From: Paenibacillaceae bacterium
Lineage (GTDB): Bacteria; Bacillota; Bacilli; Paenibacillales; NBRC-103111
Direction: 5' to 3'
NCBI GenBank assembly: GCA_029256185.1
Contig: JAQSYI010000014.1
Coordinates: forward strand, 62,001 to 126,000
DNA: 64,000 bases
Shown: one piece after another, positions 51,947 to 61,844 of the stretch
Layout: each line of letters begins with the position of its first letter
Position numbering within the stretch: position 1 is the first letter of the stretch
Notes under the pieces: generated by a model
Told to the model about the DNA's origin: nothing
The model's input: the letters and a program-made list of their open reading frames with translations, nothing else
Databases searched by the model: none
Program-made: the position numbers and the translations under genes

Positions 51947-54301
51947 ATGCGCATTCGGGAGAAGAAAACTCTATTTTCAAGAAAGAAACCGAGCTACTAC
52001 AAGAAGCTGCTGGTCCTCATCGTATTGTCGGCGAATATCCCGGCCCTTTTCCTGTCGGCCGCCTTCTATTATCTGGGGAATTCCAGCCTGAGAAGCGAGA
52101 TCGGGGACTCCCATCAATACCGGTTGAAAAACATCTTCGGCGGCATCGGCGAACAATTCAACCAAGTGGAAGCTTCTGTGAAAAAATGGTCCTTCAATCA
52201 GACCTTTGACGAATCCCGGAGGAATATCCGCTATGAGCAGGAGCCGGGGGCCATCAATGAGCTGTACTACACCATGACCTTGATGACCAATACCAGCCCT
52301 ATCATCGACGGCATTAGCTTCTATAACGCCAATGAAGATCTGATGATCGGCAACCAGAGGGAAACCCGGAGGACGAAGGACACGAAGGAAAAAGGCATGC
52401 TGGATGCCGTGCTGAAAGCGCTGCCCATGTCGTTGTGGCTGAATGCGGAAGAGTTTGATTATTTCCGCGATGAGCAGGCGTTTAAGTATGCCTATGCCCA
52501 GAAGGTGCCGGTTACAGGCGTGACTCCCTATGGAGTGGTGTTTGCAAGCATCAAAAAAGAAGCCATCGAAAAGCTGTTCAAGCAGGCGGGTCTGGAGCGG
52601 GGAGAGGCCATTCTCATGCTGGACGGCACCGGGAGCATCATTGCCTCGTACAAGAACAACTCGGAATACAAGGACGAGCAGTTCAACTGGCTGGTCAACA
52701 GCATCATGACGAAGCTCTCCGATTCCCCTTCCCCGCAAGAGGCGGATACTTACACCCTGTCCAGTGAAAACGAGAAGTTCCTGGTAACTTCCGATATATA
52801 TGAAAACACGGGCTGGAAGCTCGTCGTCATCACGCCCTATTCCAAAATGCTGTCCACCGTAGTCCGCCTGGCCAAGCTGTCCATTATCATTTGTTCCCTG
52901 TGCACCCTGCTGATTCTTCTGCTGTCCTGGCTAAGTGCCAGAAGGATGTACAAGCCCATCCAAAGGCTGTCCCGGTTATTGCCGGAAGACCCCGGAGCAG
53001 CGGTGGATATCCAACAGACAGATGAGCTCGGCCGGATTGAGAAGAACTGGAATGCGCTGTTGAAGGAAAGGACCGAGATGAAGGTGAATCTGGAGAAGAG
53101 TCTGGAGATCTTCACCGAAGCTTTCTTTCTTCAGTTAATCCAGGGCTACTACAAATTCACCGGAAAAACGGAACTGAAGGATAAGCTGCAGCAACTGGGA
53201 TGGGAAGCGGAGGACAAAATATTTGCAATGGTCTTCTTCAGGCTGCTGACTTACGAAGGAAGCGGCAGGAAGTTCAAGGAAGGAGACGAAGCGCTGGTCG
53301 CCTTCTCCGCCTCCAATATCGTGAGGGAGCTTTCATCTGCTGTAGCCGCCAAGAGCGTAACCGTCAATCTGGACAATATGAGCATCGTAGCCTTATCCGC
53401 CTTCGACGCGCGGCAACCGGAGGAGCACTTGAGAAGAGAGGTATTGGATTTCTCCCAGAGAACCATCCAGAGCCTGGTCCAATATCTGGGCGTGGACTCT
53501 GTGGCCATGACCTCCAGGCTGGCATGGAATGCCGAGGATATCCACGGCCGGTTCGAGGAAGTCAGACAGGCCTTGTATTACCGGGAGATTGCACAGATTA
53601 ATCATGTCCTTTCTTTTGAGGCCATGATGCCGGATGAAGAGGCGCTTTTCTTGTACCCCTACGAGATTGAGCACAGCATCATCGATTCTCTGAGCGACGG
53701 GAATGAGACTGCCGCTCACGCCGGAATCGGCGACTTCCTGCAATACGCCAAGAACAACTCCAAGCAGGAGTACTTGTTCACCCAGAAAATTCTGCAGTTG
53801 ACCGGCACGCTTCTGAATCTGTGCGGCGAGCTTAACATAGATACCGTCCAGGTGCTCCAAGGCAAGGACATCTACCTGGAGACCGTCTCCACCAAGGACC
53901 CGGTCAAGGTCCATGCCGCGTTAAGCCTGATCGCCTCCAGAATCATCTCCATCAATGAAGCCCAGAACAGAAGCCGCCACAAGGAAATCGTCGACAAGAC
54001 CATGGAGGTCATAGCAGGCAAATATATGGCGGACTTATCCCTTGAGGAGTATGCGGAGATGGTAGGGGCCACCCCTCACAAGCTGAGCATCGCCTTCAAA
54101 AAGGTGACGGACCGGAGCTTCACCGACTATCTGACTTATTATAGGATCGAAAAAGCGAAGGATCTCCTGAAGCATTCCGAGGACAGCGCCGCCAGCATCG
54201 CCCTCCAGGTGGGCTACCAGCCCTCATACTTCAGCAGGGTGTTCAAAAAAATGGTCGGCTCCACTCCCGGCGAATTCCGGGAACGGAACCGGATGGATTA
54301 A
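51947..54301 (+). CDS. Membrane-bound AraC-family regulator with extracellular sensor
   Basis: The 784-residue protein has GGAGG 5 bases before ATG 51947. It has an N-terminal helix (about 19-44), an extracellular sensor (45-295), a second helix (about 300-326), then a HAMP-like linker (RRMYKPIQRLSRLL), a degenerate cyclase-like middle domain, and a C-terminal AraC domain (YAEMVGATPHKLSIAFKKVT and SIALQVGYQPSYFSRVFKKM). By position it should govern the secreted glycosidase-like gene and the transporter operon at 58234. A bidirectional terminator at 54305 separates it from the convergent gene. Confidence 0.92.
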   Translation: MRIREKKTLFSRKKPSYYKKLLVLIVLSANIPALFLSAAFYYLGNSSLRSEIGDSHQYRLKNIFGGIGEQFNQVEASVKKWSFNQTFDESRRNIRYEQEPGAINELYYTMTLMTNTSPIIDGISFYNANEDLMIGNQRETRRTKDTKEKGMLDAVLKALPMSLWLNAEEFDYFRDEQAFKYAYAQKVPVTGVTPYGVVFASIKKEAIEKLFKQAGLERGEAILMLDGTGSIIASYKNNSEYKDEQFNWLVNSIMTKLSDSPSPQEADTYTLSSENEKFLVTSDIYENTGWKLVVITPYSKMLSTVVRLAKLSIIICSLCTLLILLLSWLSARRMYKPIQRLSRLLPEDPGAAVDIQQTDELGRIEKNWNALLKERTEMKVNLEKSLEIFTEAFFLQLIQGYYKFTGKTELKDKLQQLGWEAEDKIFAMVFFRLLTYEGSGRKFKEGDEALVAFSASNIVRELSSAVAAKSVTVNLDNMSIVALSAFDARQPEEHLRREVLDFSQRTIQSLVQYLGVDSVAMTSRLAWNAEDIHGRFEEVRQALYYREIAQINHVLSFEAMMPDEEALFLYPYEIEHSIIDSLSDGNETAAHAGIGDFLQYAKNNSKQEYLFTQKILQLTGTLLNLCGELNIDTVQVLQGKDIYLETVSTKDPVKVHAALSLIASRIISINEAQNRSRHKEIVDKTMEVIAGKYMADLSLEEYAEMVGATPHKLSIAFKKVTDRSFTDYLTYYRIEKAKDLLKHSEDSAASIALQVGYQPSYFSRVFKKMVGSTPGEFRERNRMD

Positions 54302-54304
54302 CAA

Positions 54305-54345
54305 GACGGCTTGACCGGAGCAGTTCCCGCTCCGGCCAAGCCGTC
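54305..54345. terminator. Bidirectional terminator, 17-bp stem
   Basis: GACGGCTTGACCGGAGC (54305-54321) pairs with 54329-54345 with one mismatch, across a 7-base loop, between convergent genes. Confidence 0.85.
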
Positions 54346-54379
54346 CTTAACTTCATGATAGCCGCGGCAATATCCCTCC

Positions 54380-57300
54380 TTATTGGCCGCTGCCTTCCCG
54401 GATTCTGATGTAATCCATATAGAAGGTTCCGTTGGCGGCTCCGATTGCAGGCAGGAGCTTCAACCCCTTCAGTGTGCCGTTCCAGCCGGTCACCTGGGAC
54501 ATGTCTAAGGTATAAGTGGTATAACCGGAATCATGGGGGATGATCGTGAAGGTCTTGGAATTGATCTCATCCCATTGCCGGTCGATGTAGATGGAATCCA
54601 CACTGAATGAGCCGGACAGAACATCCTTATTGGGGTCCAGCCTCAGCTGCTTCAGCGTCCCGTTCCAGCCGGGCACCGTGGACATGTCAACCGTGTACTC
54701 CGTATATCCCTCATCGTTGGCCTTGATGGTGAAAGCCTTGGACTTGGTTCCGTTCCAGACCGAATCGGCGGCAGTTGTGAAATATAACTGCCCTATTGTA
54801 CTGGAGGTGCCGTTCTTCATTCTGACCGTCACCAGCTTGTTGCCGGTAATATCTGTGCCAATATTGTCCGGGGACATGATGAAGGGATCGATTCCGGTTA
54901 TACTTCCGCCTGCATACCCTCCGGTCTGCCAGCCAAAGCCGCTGACATGGCCGTTCCCCGACCAGCCTTCGGTATTCAAGCCGAACTTCCAGGCCTTTGT
55001 CTCCGCCTTGCCGATCGTGATCCCGTCCACACTGAAGGAGCCGGATGCAACGTCCTTGTTCGGGTCGAGCCTGAGCTGCCGGAGCGTTCCCGTCCAGCCG
55101 GGCACCGTGGACATGTCAATGGTGTATTCCGAATAACCGCTGTCGTTGGCAATGGTCGCAAAGGTCTTGGATCTGGAGGAATGCCATGTTGTGTCTCCGG
55201 TTGTTTTAAAGAAAATCTCGCCGATTTTGTTGGCGGTGCCGTTTTTCATCCTGATCGTGATGATATTGTTGCCGGTAATATTCACGCCCAGGTTATCCGG
55301 GGATACGATGAACGGATCCACGCCTGTAATATTGCCGCCGGTGTATCCTCCCTCCTGCCAGCCAAATCCGTTCACATGGCCGCTTGCTGTCCAGCCTTCC
55401 GTTCCCGTCTGGAATTCCCAGACCTTCTCCGCTTTTTTCAGCGAGGAATTGAAATACAGCTTGGCGGTGGAGCTGCTTGTGCTGTTCTTCAACCGGATTT
55501 CTACCGTTCCATTGCCGGTCAATTCGGTAAGGGGCTCTTCCCTTAGCATATGAATGTAGGAGGCGCTGTTGGAAACCGCTCCGGTCAATACTTGCTCCTC
55601 ATTGACTCCGAAATGGGCCACATTCTGGTCCGACAAGGTGAGGAGGTAGTGCCCCGGCACTTGCTGGCCGTTCAGATAAGCGGCGGCGCCGGCATAATTT
55701 CCATCTGCCTTCCACACCTGGAGATCCTGGGCCGGGTTGCTGACGGTCCACAGGTACTCGCCGGGCTCCTGGGGCACAATCACCTCATAAATATAGGAGG
55801 CATCCACCTTGTTCCAGCCGCCTACAGGAGGGCCGCTCAGGGTGGTTTCGTAGTCTGTATCCCACTTGTACAGCCGGAGCTTGCTGCTGCTGTCGGCTCC
55901 CGGGGCCTTCAGCTTGAGCGCCGTGAAGTAGCTCGCGCTGATGAATTTCCCCGCCGCCACTGCTTTCGTGCCATAGGTGACCTGAACAACGGAGGTATTG
56001 GCGGAGGCCTGGAACAGATTCGCCTCGGTTGCCTGGGTCTGCCACCCTTCCAAGTCGCCCACATGGGAGAATTCCCATGACCTGGCTACACCCGGTACAG
56101 GCTCAGGTTCGGGATCGGGCACCGTCTCCGGCATGGGCATCTCCTGCTCCGGCACCACGGGCAAGCTGCTTTCATCTGAATAATAGGCATAGCGCAGCCG
56201 GTCATCCGGCGCAGCGTCTCCATGAGTGTAGAAGTCCATCATATCCCCGTCATTTTGCATATTATCCGACCACTTGAACTCCAGATTGACCGGATCCTCC
56301 GAAAGTCCGAGCAAGTCCCGGGGAATGGCCAGATGCAGCTCATTTCCCGCCATGGCGTAGCTGATGGAGTCGGATACCGTCTGCCAATTCCAGCCCCCCA
56401 AGCTCCGTTCCAGAGTCGTGGTATGCTCTCCCACGGCGGCGCGGTTAATCACAAAGTCGAACCCGTTCCAGCCCGTATACGGGTTATTGTCGCTGTTAAT
56501 GAACAGCCGCATCCACTTGGGGTCCGTGCGGGGGGTCAGATTACTTACGGCAGAGACGTAAAAGTACATGTTATCCGCATCTCTTGCCACCTTCATGACA
56601 TCAATATCATTCCTTCCCGTATGGTTGGTGTAATAAAGCGCTCCTGCCCCCCGGTAATCCCTTGCCTCCGTATCTCCGGTGTAGTCCTTGTAGGCCGGGA
56701 ATACATTGGCCCATTGGGAGAAGTCGCTGTTTATGGCAATGGTCTGCTCCCCGCCCGGCTCAGGCATGGGAGCCACTCCCTTGAACTTCCGGATATAACC
56801 GGCAAGCTGCATATAATAATTGTCCATGTACCCGCCCTTCATGGGTTCGATGTCGCGGTTGTATTCCTCCGTGCAGTTGTCCAGGAAGTTGGCGTTGGCG
56901 TCCTTCTCCACAATTCCCGCAGACCACTCATTCCAGCCTGTAATAAATACCATAGGAGGGTCCTTGTCCAGCACCTGCTCCCACTGCTCGGCAAAATTGT
57001 AGCCGTAATTAACGGCTCCGGGAGTATCATCATATTGCCCGTCGTGATAGCTTCTTCCCCAGCTTCCATCAATCCCGAAGAAGGCCTTGTCGCTGAAGTA
57101 CAAGGAGGCGTTCTGGGCCACGGAGGCGGTCATCATCTCGGGCTGCCCGTTATAGGTATACATGGGAAGCTCTCTGGTAAAGTCGATCCACGGGAAACCG
57201 TCATCCTTGATTGGCGATGTGGGCCATTGGGATTCCTTGACTGTGAAGAAATCACTGACCTCCGCCGATGCCTCCGCCTGCAATCCGATGATCAGCGGCT

Positions 57301-57979
57301 TCCCCCTCCAGTTAAACCATAAATCCGGATATCTCGCAGGAGCTCCCGGAGCATAGTAGCGGTTGTACAAGAAATCCATGGTGATTCCGGACTGCTTGTT
57401 GGTGTAGAAAACAATCTTGGGAACCTTTGCGCCCTGGTCGGACAGCTCCTGAAGAATCTCCAGCATCGTTGTTACTTCCACATCATAAGTCACCGTATTG
57501 GTCAGGTCGAACACGATGAAATCCACACCTGCGTTGGCCAGCTGCTGTGCATGCCTGCGCATAACCCAGGGATCATCCGGCCAATAATAGCCGTAATGGG
57601 ATTCTCCCCAATGGAGCGGCGGCCCCTTCAGCCACACAGGATCAGAATTGTTGTACAGGGCCTCCGGGTATTTTTTGGAGATGTATTCCACATTGTACGG
57701 ACCGTAGTCTGTGGAGGATGCCAGGAAATAGAAGATCCCCACCACCTTGTTTTCCTTGGGATTGCCGGCTTCACGGTTAGTGGGAAGCTTTCTCCCCAGC
57801 TGGTCCGTGCCCACCGTCGCATCCCAGACATAGGTCTCCGGCGTATACACGGCTTCCGTTACCAGCCTTGCTGCGGGCAATTGCGACGCGTGCGCAGTTT
57901 GCGGAGAAAACGGTGGAGCAGACAAACCGATGGACAAAACCAATACAGCAGTTACAATTAATAGTGAAACCCTTTTCAA
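54380..57979 (-). CDS. Secreted multidomain glycosidase-like protein, 1199 residues, TTG start
   Basis: The best start is TTG 57979: GGAGGTG lies 7 bases upstream and a clean signal peptide follows (KRVSLLIVTAVLVLSIGLSA, then PQTAHA). In-frame ATG codons further up lack sites. Residues about 40-420 look like a TIM-barrel hydrolase (GIFYFLASSTDYG, HWGESHYGYYWPDDPW, AGVDFIVFDLTNTV, FITGWNEWSAG), recalling GH99/GH71-like families, not firmly assigned. A CBM9-like domain follows (about 430-600), then a Pro/Glu linker. The C-terminus has two near-identical 130-residue modules (W-x-F-x-x-x-TEGW, GYSEYTIDMSTVPGW) and a shortened third, probably carbohydrate-binding. It is divergent from the binding-protein gene. 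Confidence 0.8.
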   Translation of the reverse strand: MKRVSLLIVTAVLVLSIGLSAPPFSPQTAHASQLPAARLVTEAVYTPETYVWDATVGTDQLGRKLPTNREAGNPKENKVVGIFYFLASSTDYGPYNVEYISKKYPEALYNNSDPVWLKGPPLHWGESHYGYYWPDDPWVMRRHAQQLANAGVDFIVFDLTNTVTYDVEVTTMLEILQELSDQGAKVPKIVFYTNKQSGITMDFLYNRYYAPGAPARYPDLWFNWRGKPLIIGLQAEASAEVSDFFTVKESQWPTSPIKDDGFPWIDFTRELPMYTYNGQPEMMTASVAQNASLYFSDKAFFGIDGSWGRSYHDGQYDDTPGAVNYGYNFAEQWEQVLDKDPPMVFITGWNEWSAGIVEKDANANFLDNCTEEYNRDIEPMKGGYMDNYYMQLAGYIRKFKGVAPMPEPGGEQTIAINSDFSQWANVFPAYKDYTGDTEARDYRGAGALYYTNHTGRNDIDVMKVARDADNMYFYVSAVSNLTPRTDPKWMRLFINSDNNPYTGWNGFDFVINRAAVGEHTTTLERSLGGWNWQTVSDSISYAMAGNELHLAIPRDLLGLSEDPVNLEFKWSDNMQNDGDMMDFYTHGDAAPDDRLRYAYYSDESSLPVVPEQEMPMPETVPDPEPEPVPGVARSWEFSHVGDLEGWQTQATEANLFQASANTSVVQVTYGTKAVAAGKFISASYFTALKLKAPGADSSSKLRLYKWDTDYETTLSGPPVGGWNKVDASYIYEVIVPQEPGEYLWTVSNPAQDLQVWKADGNYAGAAAYLNGQQVPGHYLLTLSDQNVAHFGVNEEQVLTGAVSNSASYIHMLREEPLTELTGNGTVEIRLKNSTSSSTAKLYFNSSLKKAEKVWEFQTGTEGWTASGHVNGFGWQEGGYTGGNITGVDPFIVSPDNLGVNITGNNIITIRMKNGTANKIGEIFFKTTGDTTWHSSRSKTFATIANDSGYSEYTIDMSTVPGWTGTLRQLRLDPNKDVASGSFSVDGITIGKAETKAWKFGLNTEGWSGNGHVSGFGWQTGGYAGGSITGIDPFIMSPDNIGTDITGNKLVTVRMKNGTSSTIGQLYFTTAADSVWNGTKSKAFTIKANDEGYTEYTVDMSTVPGWNGTLKQLRLDPNKDVLSGSFSVDSIYIDRQWDEINSKTFTIIPHDSGYTTYTLDMSQVTGWNGTLKGLKLLPAIGAANGTFYMDYIRIREGSGQ

Positions 57980-58233
57980 AAATATGCACCTCCACTTGTC
58001 ATTTACTTTGCGGTCCTCAATCAAGAGCCGCATCACTAATAGTAGATTTTCGCCGGATTTCCTGCAATATGAAAATTGCCCGGGAAAGTGAGCCTTTACC
58101 CGCCTTGCAAGCAGAGTGATATCCCAGGAAATCCCACCGATATATTTAATATTGCACGAAATATGCTCCGAACCTACGATGAAATTGTAGCTGCGGTGCA
58201 CAAGCAACCAATCAAAAATGATGGAGGAATAAC

Positions 58234-59835
58234 ATGATGGCAGGCAAACAAAAGAAAAGCTTGACTACGGCAACAATTGCAATCTGCAGTACCCTGGCGG
58301 TACTGTCGGGATGCGCAACAAGCTCAGGTACCAGTCCAAGCACATCCCCGGCTTCCGCTTCAACTGCGGCACAGCAGGAAAAACCGGCGAAGTTCACCAT
58401 AATGGTCCCCTACTTTACATCGGAGCCGCCCAAGGAGAATTCGGCGTTTGAGCAGGAGATTGAACGGAGAACCAATACAGATCTGACCATTCTGTGGACC
58501 AGTCCCAACAACTATGACGACAAGTTCAATGTGTCGCTGGCTTCAGGCTCGCTTCCCGAGGTAGCGTTAAACCGGGTGTATCCCTACAGTTCCGCTGTAA
58601 GGAAAGCCATGGTAGACGGGGCGTTCTGGGAAATCGGCAAGTATATGGGGGATTACCCCAATCTGTCCGCCATCCCTAAGGATACGATCAATAATGTGCT
58701 GGCCGATGACGGCAAGCTGTACGGGCTGCCCAGGCCACGGGCTGTTACCGGCGGGCTGACCTTCCTGATCAACAAGACCTGGCTGGATAATCTGGGGCTG
58801 AAGGAGCCCACGACCATGGAGGAGTTCTACCAAGTGGCCAAGGCCTTTACGGAGAACGATCCGGACAAGAACGGCAAGAACGATACCTACGGCTTCCTGT
58901 CCTTCGTCAATAATGCGGATCTGGGCGAATTCTCCATCCTGGGAACCCCGTTCCTGGGCGCCTCCCCTTCCTACAATCCTTCTGCGCCGGCTTACGGCAA
59001 CACCTACCGGGAGGAGAACGGCACTGTCGTCAATACCTTGTTCGATGAAGGGATGAAGGAATTCCTGACTTATGCCAACAAGATGTATGCGGAGAAGATT
59101 ATCCCGCAGGATCTGGTGGTCCTGAAGCAGACGGATGTATCCAATCTGGTCAAGCAAGGCAAGGTAGGAATTACCACCGGACAGGTTTCCGGCGGAGTAG
59201 GGATTTCACAGGATATCAAGAAGGCTGATCCTGCCTCCACCTCCCAGTTCGTTCCCATGCAGCCTCTGAAGGGGCCGAAGGGCTACAGCTTCGTCATGGC
59301 GGATGCCGGATTCTACGGGACCTTCGTGATCAACAAGGATAAGGTGGACGAGAAGCTGTTCAAAGCGATTATGAAATTCCTCGATTACGGGGCTTCAGAG
59401 GAAGGGAACGAATTGTTCGCTTACGGCGTGCAAGGGGTGCACAGCAACAAGAAGGGCGAGATATACGATTATACAGACCTGGGTAAAGCGGAGAATGTAA
59501 CAGCCTTCGGACAGCTTATGAACAAATACAACAAGTACCTGAAGGCCTTTTATTCCGGAATTACCGATGAACAGTATGCCTACAATAAGAAGATAATCGA
59601 TGAATATGACAAGATCAATATTTCCAGCCCTTACCTGGGTATTGTCTCGGAAACGGAGATGAAATCCTCCCGGCAATACAACAAGGAAGCCACCGACCTG
59701 CAGCTGAAGATCATCATCGGCAAGGAGAAGCTGGAGAAGTGGGATGAGTTTACCACAAAGCTGAAGTCAGATTCCGAATTCCAGAAGATTGAAGCCGAGA
59801 AGCTTGATGCCTGGAAGAAACGGACACAGAAATAG
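58234..59835 (+). CDS. Extracellular solute-binding lipoprotein
   Basis: The 533-residue protein has GGAGG before ATG 58234. It has a signal with lipobox VLSGC (Cys27) and a Ser/Thr/Ala linker. The mature domain is of the LplA/YtcQ type with EFYQVAKAFTENDPDKNGKNDT, the calcium-loop-like block of this subfamily. It is the first gene of the cluster-3 operon, followed by two permeases and a GH63-like gene. It lies divergent from the secreted glycosidase-like protein, whose products it may capture. Confidence 0.93.
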   Translation: MMAGKQKKSLTTATIAICSTLAVLSGCATSSGTSPSTSPASASTAAQQEKPAKFTIMVPYFTSEPPKENSAFEQEIERRTNTDLTILWTSPNNYDDKFNVSLASGSLPEVALNRVYPYSSAVRKAMVDGAFWEIGKYMGDYPNLSAIPKDTINNVLADDGKLYGLPRPRAVTGGLTFLINKTWLDNLGLKEPTTMEEFYQVAKAFTENDPDKNGKNDTYGFLSFVNNADLGEFSILGTPFLGASPSYNPSAPAYGNTYREENGTVVNTLFDEGMKEFLTYANKMYAEKIIPQDLVVLKQTDVSNLVKQGKVGITTGQVSGGVGISQDIKKADPASTSQFVPMQPLKGPKGYSFVMADAGFYGTFVINKDKVDEKLFKAIMKFLDYGASEEGNELFAYGVQGVHSNKKGEIYDYTDLGKAENVTAFGQLMNKYNKYLKAFYSGITDEQYAYNKKIIDEYDKINISSPYLGIVSETEMKSSRQYNKEATDLQLKIIIGKEKLEKWDEFTTKLKSDSEFQKIEAEKLDAWKKRTQK

Positions 59836-59847
59836 GAGACTATAAAA

Positions 59848-59927
59848 ATGCGGCAGGTTACGGGAGCTTGCGCGGTTGTCCCCTCCGGGACTCCAGCCAG
59901 GCTCCCGCAGCCGCCAAGATGCCGCAT
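59848..59927 (+). other. Intercistronic hairpin between binding-protein and permease genes
   Basis: ATGCGGC (59848-59854) pairs with GCCGCAT (59921-59927), enclosing GGGAG/CTCCC and a GC-rich core. Such a structure can protect the upstream message and lower downstream expression. Confidence 0.6.
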
Positions 59928-59957
59928 AAACAACAGGGTAGGATGGTGAAACCTTCA

Positions 59958-60890
59958 ATGAATGCAACAGCGTCCGGCTCCCGCTACAGACGGGCATTAA
60001 TGGAGTGGAGAAAAAACAAGTATCTCTATATTCTTGCGCTTCCGGGACTTCTTTACTTTTTTGTATTCAAATATATTCCTATGGCATACCTTGGGGTTGC
60101 CTTCCAGGATTATTCCCCCTACAAGGGGATTCTCGGAAGCAGTTGGGTAGGCTTTGAGCATTTTACCCGGCTGTTCGCCAGCCCCGACTTCATGATGATC
60201 TTAAGAAATACCTTATGCATCAATATGCTCAGCCTGTTCCTGTTCTTTCCCTTCCCGATTGTCGTCTCCCTGCTGCTGAATGAAATTGCCGGGGAACGCT
60301 TCAAAAAGATCATTCAAACCATCATCTACATGCCCCATTTCCTGGCCTGGTCGATAATTGCCGGGATCACCATGCTCATGTTCTCGCAAACCACCGGATT
60401 CGTTAATCATATGCTCTCCGATTTAGGCTTTGAGAAAATCGACCTGCTGACGAATCCCTCCACCTTTTGGCTGCTGCTGGTGGGACAGATGCTCTGGAAG
60501 GAAGCGGGCTGGGGAACCGTGCTGATTCTGGCGGCTATGTCCAGCATCGACACCCAACTCTACGAAGCGGCCAAAATTGACGGGGCGGGAAGACTCCGCC
60601 AAATATGGAATGTCACCTTGCCCGGCATCAGCAATGTGATTGTCATTCTGCTGGTGCTTCGTCTGGGCAACATGATGGATGTGGGCTTCGAGCAGATCTT
60701 TCTGATGCAGAATGCAGCTGTCAGCAGTGTATCCGAGGTGTTCGATACGTACGTATACCGGGTCGGGGTGGTCAACGCCCAGTTCAGCTTTACTACCGCA
60801 GTAGGCTTGTTCAAATCGGTGGTGGCGGTCATTCTGGTCACTCTGTCCAACCGGCTGGCCAAACAATTCGGAGAGGAAGGGGCTTTTTAA
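59958..60890 (+). CDS. Sugar ABC transporter permease, LplB type
   Basis: The start is uncertain: ATG 59958 (GGTGA 8 bases upstream) gives 310 residues, and ATG 59943 is an alternative. LplB hallmarks are present: YILALPGLLYFFVFKYIPMA, six membrane segments and the EAA loop YEAAKIDGAGRLRQI. It partners with the LplC-type permease 4 bases downstream. No ATPase is encoded nearby. Confidence 0.92.
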   Translation: MNATASGSRYRRALMEWRKNKYLYILALPGLLYFFVFKYIPMAYLGVAFQDYSPYKGILGSSWVGFEHFTRLFASPDFMMILRNTLCINMLSLFLFFPFPIVVSLLLNEIAGERFKKIIQTIIYMPHFLAWSIIAGITMLMFSQTTGFVNHMLSDLGFEKIDLLTNPSTFWLLLVGQMLWKEAGWGTVLILAAMSSIDTQLYEAAKIDGAGRLRQIWNVTLPGISNVIVILLVLRLGNMMDVGFEQIFLMQNAAVSSVSEVFDTYVYRVGVVNAQFSFTTAVGLFKSVVAVILVTLSNRLAKQFGEEGAF

Positions 60891-60894
60891 GAAC

Positions 60895-61764
60895 ATGTTG
60901 AAAAGCAACGATTGGCGCGAAAGCTTGTTTAACTGGACCAATGTTATCATTCTGGTGGCAATCAGCCTCACAATGATCTATCCTATCTTTTATGTCACGG
61001 TAGTATCCTTCACAGACCCCGGGGAATATATCAGGACAGGCGGGAATATCATTATCCCCCGCTCCTGGTCGCTGGAATCCTACAAGACCATTCTTTCCGT
61101 GCGAGTCTTCCGGTCAGGGATGCTGAACAGCACTTTTCTGGCAGTGGCGGGCACTGTCATCAGCCTGGTCATCACCTCCATGCTGGCATTTGCCGTCTCC
61201 CGCAAAAGGTTCAAGGGAAGAAAGGTCATCTTGTATCTGATTATGATCACCATGTATTTCAGCCCCGGGATGATCCCCGCTTTCCTGGTGGTGAAGAATC
61301 TGCACCTGATCGACTCCATCTGGTCGCTCATTATCCCCACCGTAACCAGTGCCTGGTATACGCTGCTTCTGAAGGGCTTCTTCGACTCCATCCCGGAGAG
61401 TCTGGAGGAGGCGGCGATTATTGACGGCTGCACCGAAATCGGAGTGTGGCTTCGGATCATCCTTCCTTTGTCCAAGGCGGCCATGGCGGCATTCGGTTTG
61501 TTCTTCGCAGTAGGATATTGGAACACCTTCTTCTCCGCCGTGCTGTATATCAACAAGCCGGAGCTGCTGCCCATCCAAGTGATTCTGAAGAATATCCTGA
61601 TCAGCGCCGAGGTCAGCAGCGAGGCCCGGTCGGAGATGGTCATTCCGGGGGAAACGGTGAAGATGGCGGCCGTTGTGCTGGCCACTGTGCCTATCATCAT
61701 TGTGTACCCGTTCCTGCAAAAGCATTTTGCCAAGGGAGCCATGGTGGGGTCGGTCAAAGGGTAG
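60895..61764 (+). CDS. Sugar ABC transporter permease, LplC/YtcP type
   Basis: The 289-residue protein starts at ATG 60895. GAAGGGG lies 14 bases away, a longer gap than usual, so translation may be coupled to the preceding gene, whose stop is only 4 bases upstream. Six membrane segments, the EAA loop (LEEAAIIDGCTEIGVW) and the terminal FAKGAMVGSVKG identify it. It completes the cluster-3 importer. Confidence 0.92.
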   Translation: MLKSNDWRESLFNWTNVIILVAISLTMIYPIFYVTVVSFTDPGEYIRTGGNIIIPRSWSLESYKTILSVRVFRSGMLNSTFLAVAGTVISLVITSMLAFAVSRKRFKGRKVILYLIMITMYFSPGMIPAFLVVKNLHLIDSIWSLIIPTVTSAWYTLLLKGFFDSIPESLEEAAIIDGCTEIGVWLRIILPLSKAAMAAFGLFFAVGYWNTFFSAVLYINKPELLPIQVILKNILISAEVSSEARSEMVIPGETVKMAAVVLATVPIIIVYPFLQKHFAKGAMVGSVKG

Positions 61765-61781
61765 GAGAAGGGTAGGAGCGT

Positions 61782-61835
61782 ACAGCAGAAGAAGGCTGCG
61801 GGAGAAAAACAGCAGGAGAAGGCTGCGGGAGAGGA
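61782..61835 (+). repeat. 27-bp tandem duplication before the GH63-like gene
   Basis: Two copies of ACAGCAGAAGAAGGCTGCGG... (units 61782-61808 and 61809-61835, three differences) fill the gap between permease and hydrolase genes. The second copy supplies the AGGAG ribosome binding site for 61845. Confidence 0.85.
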
Positions 61836-61844
61836 GCAAATACA

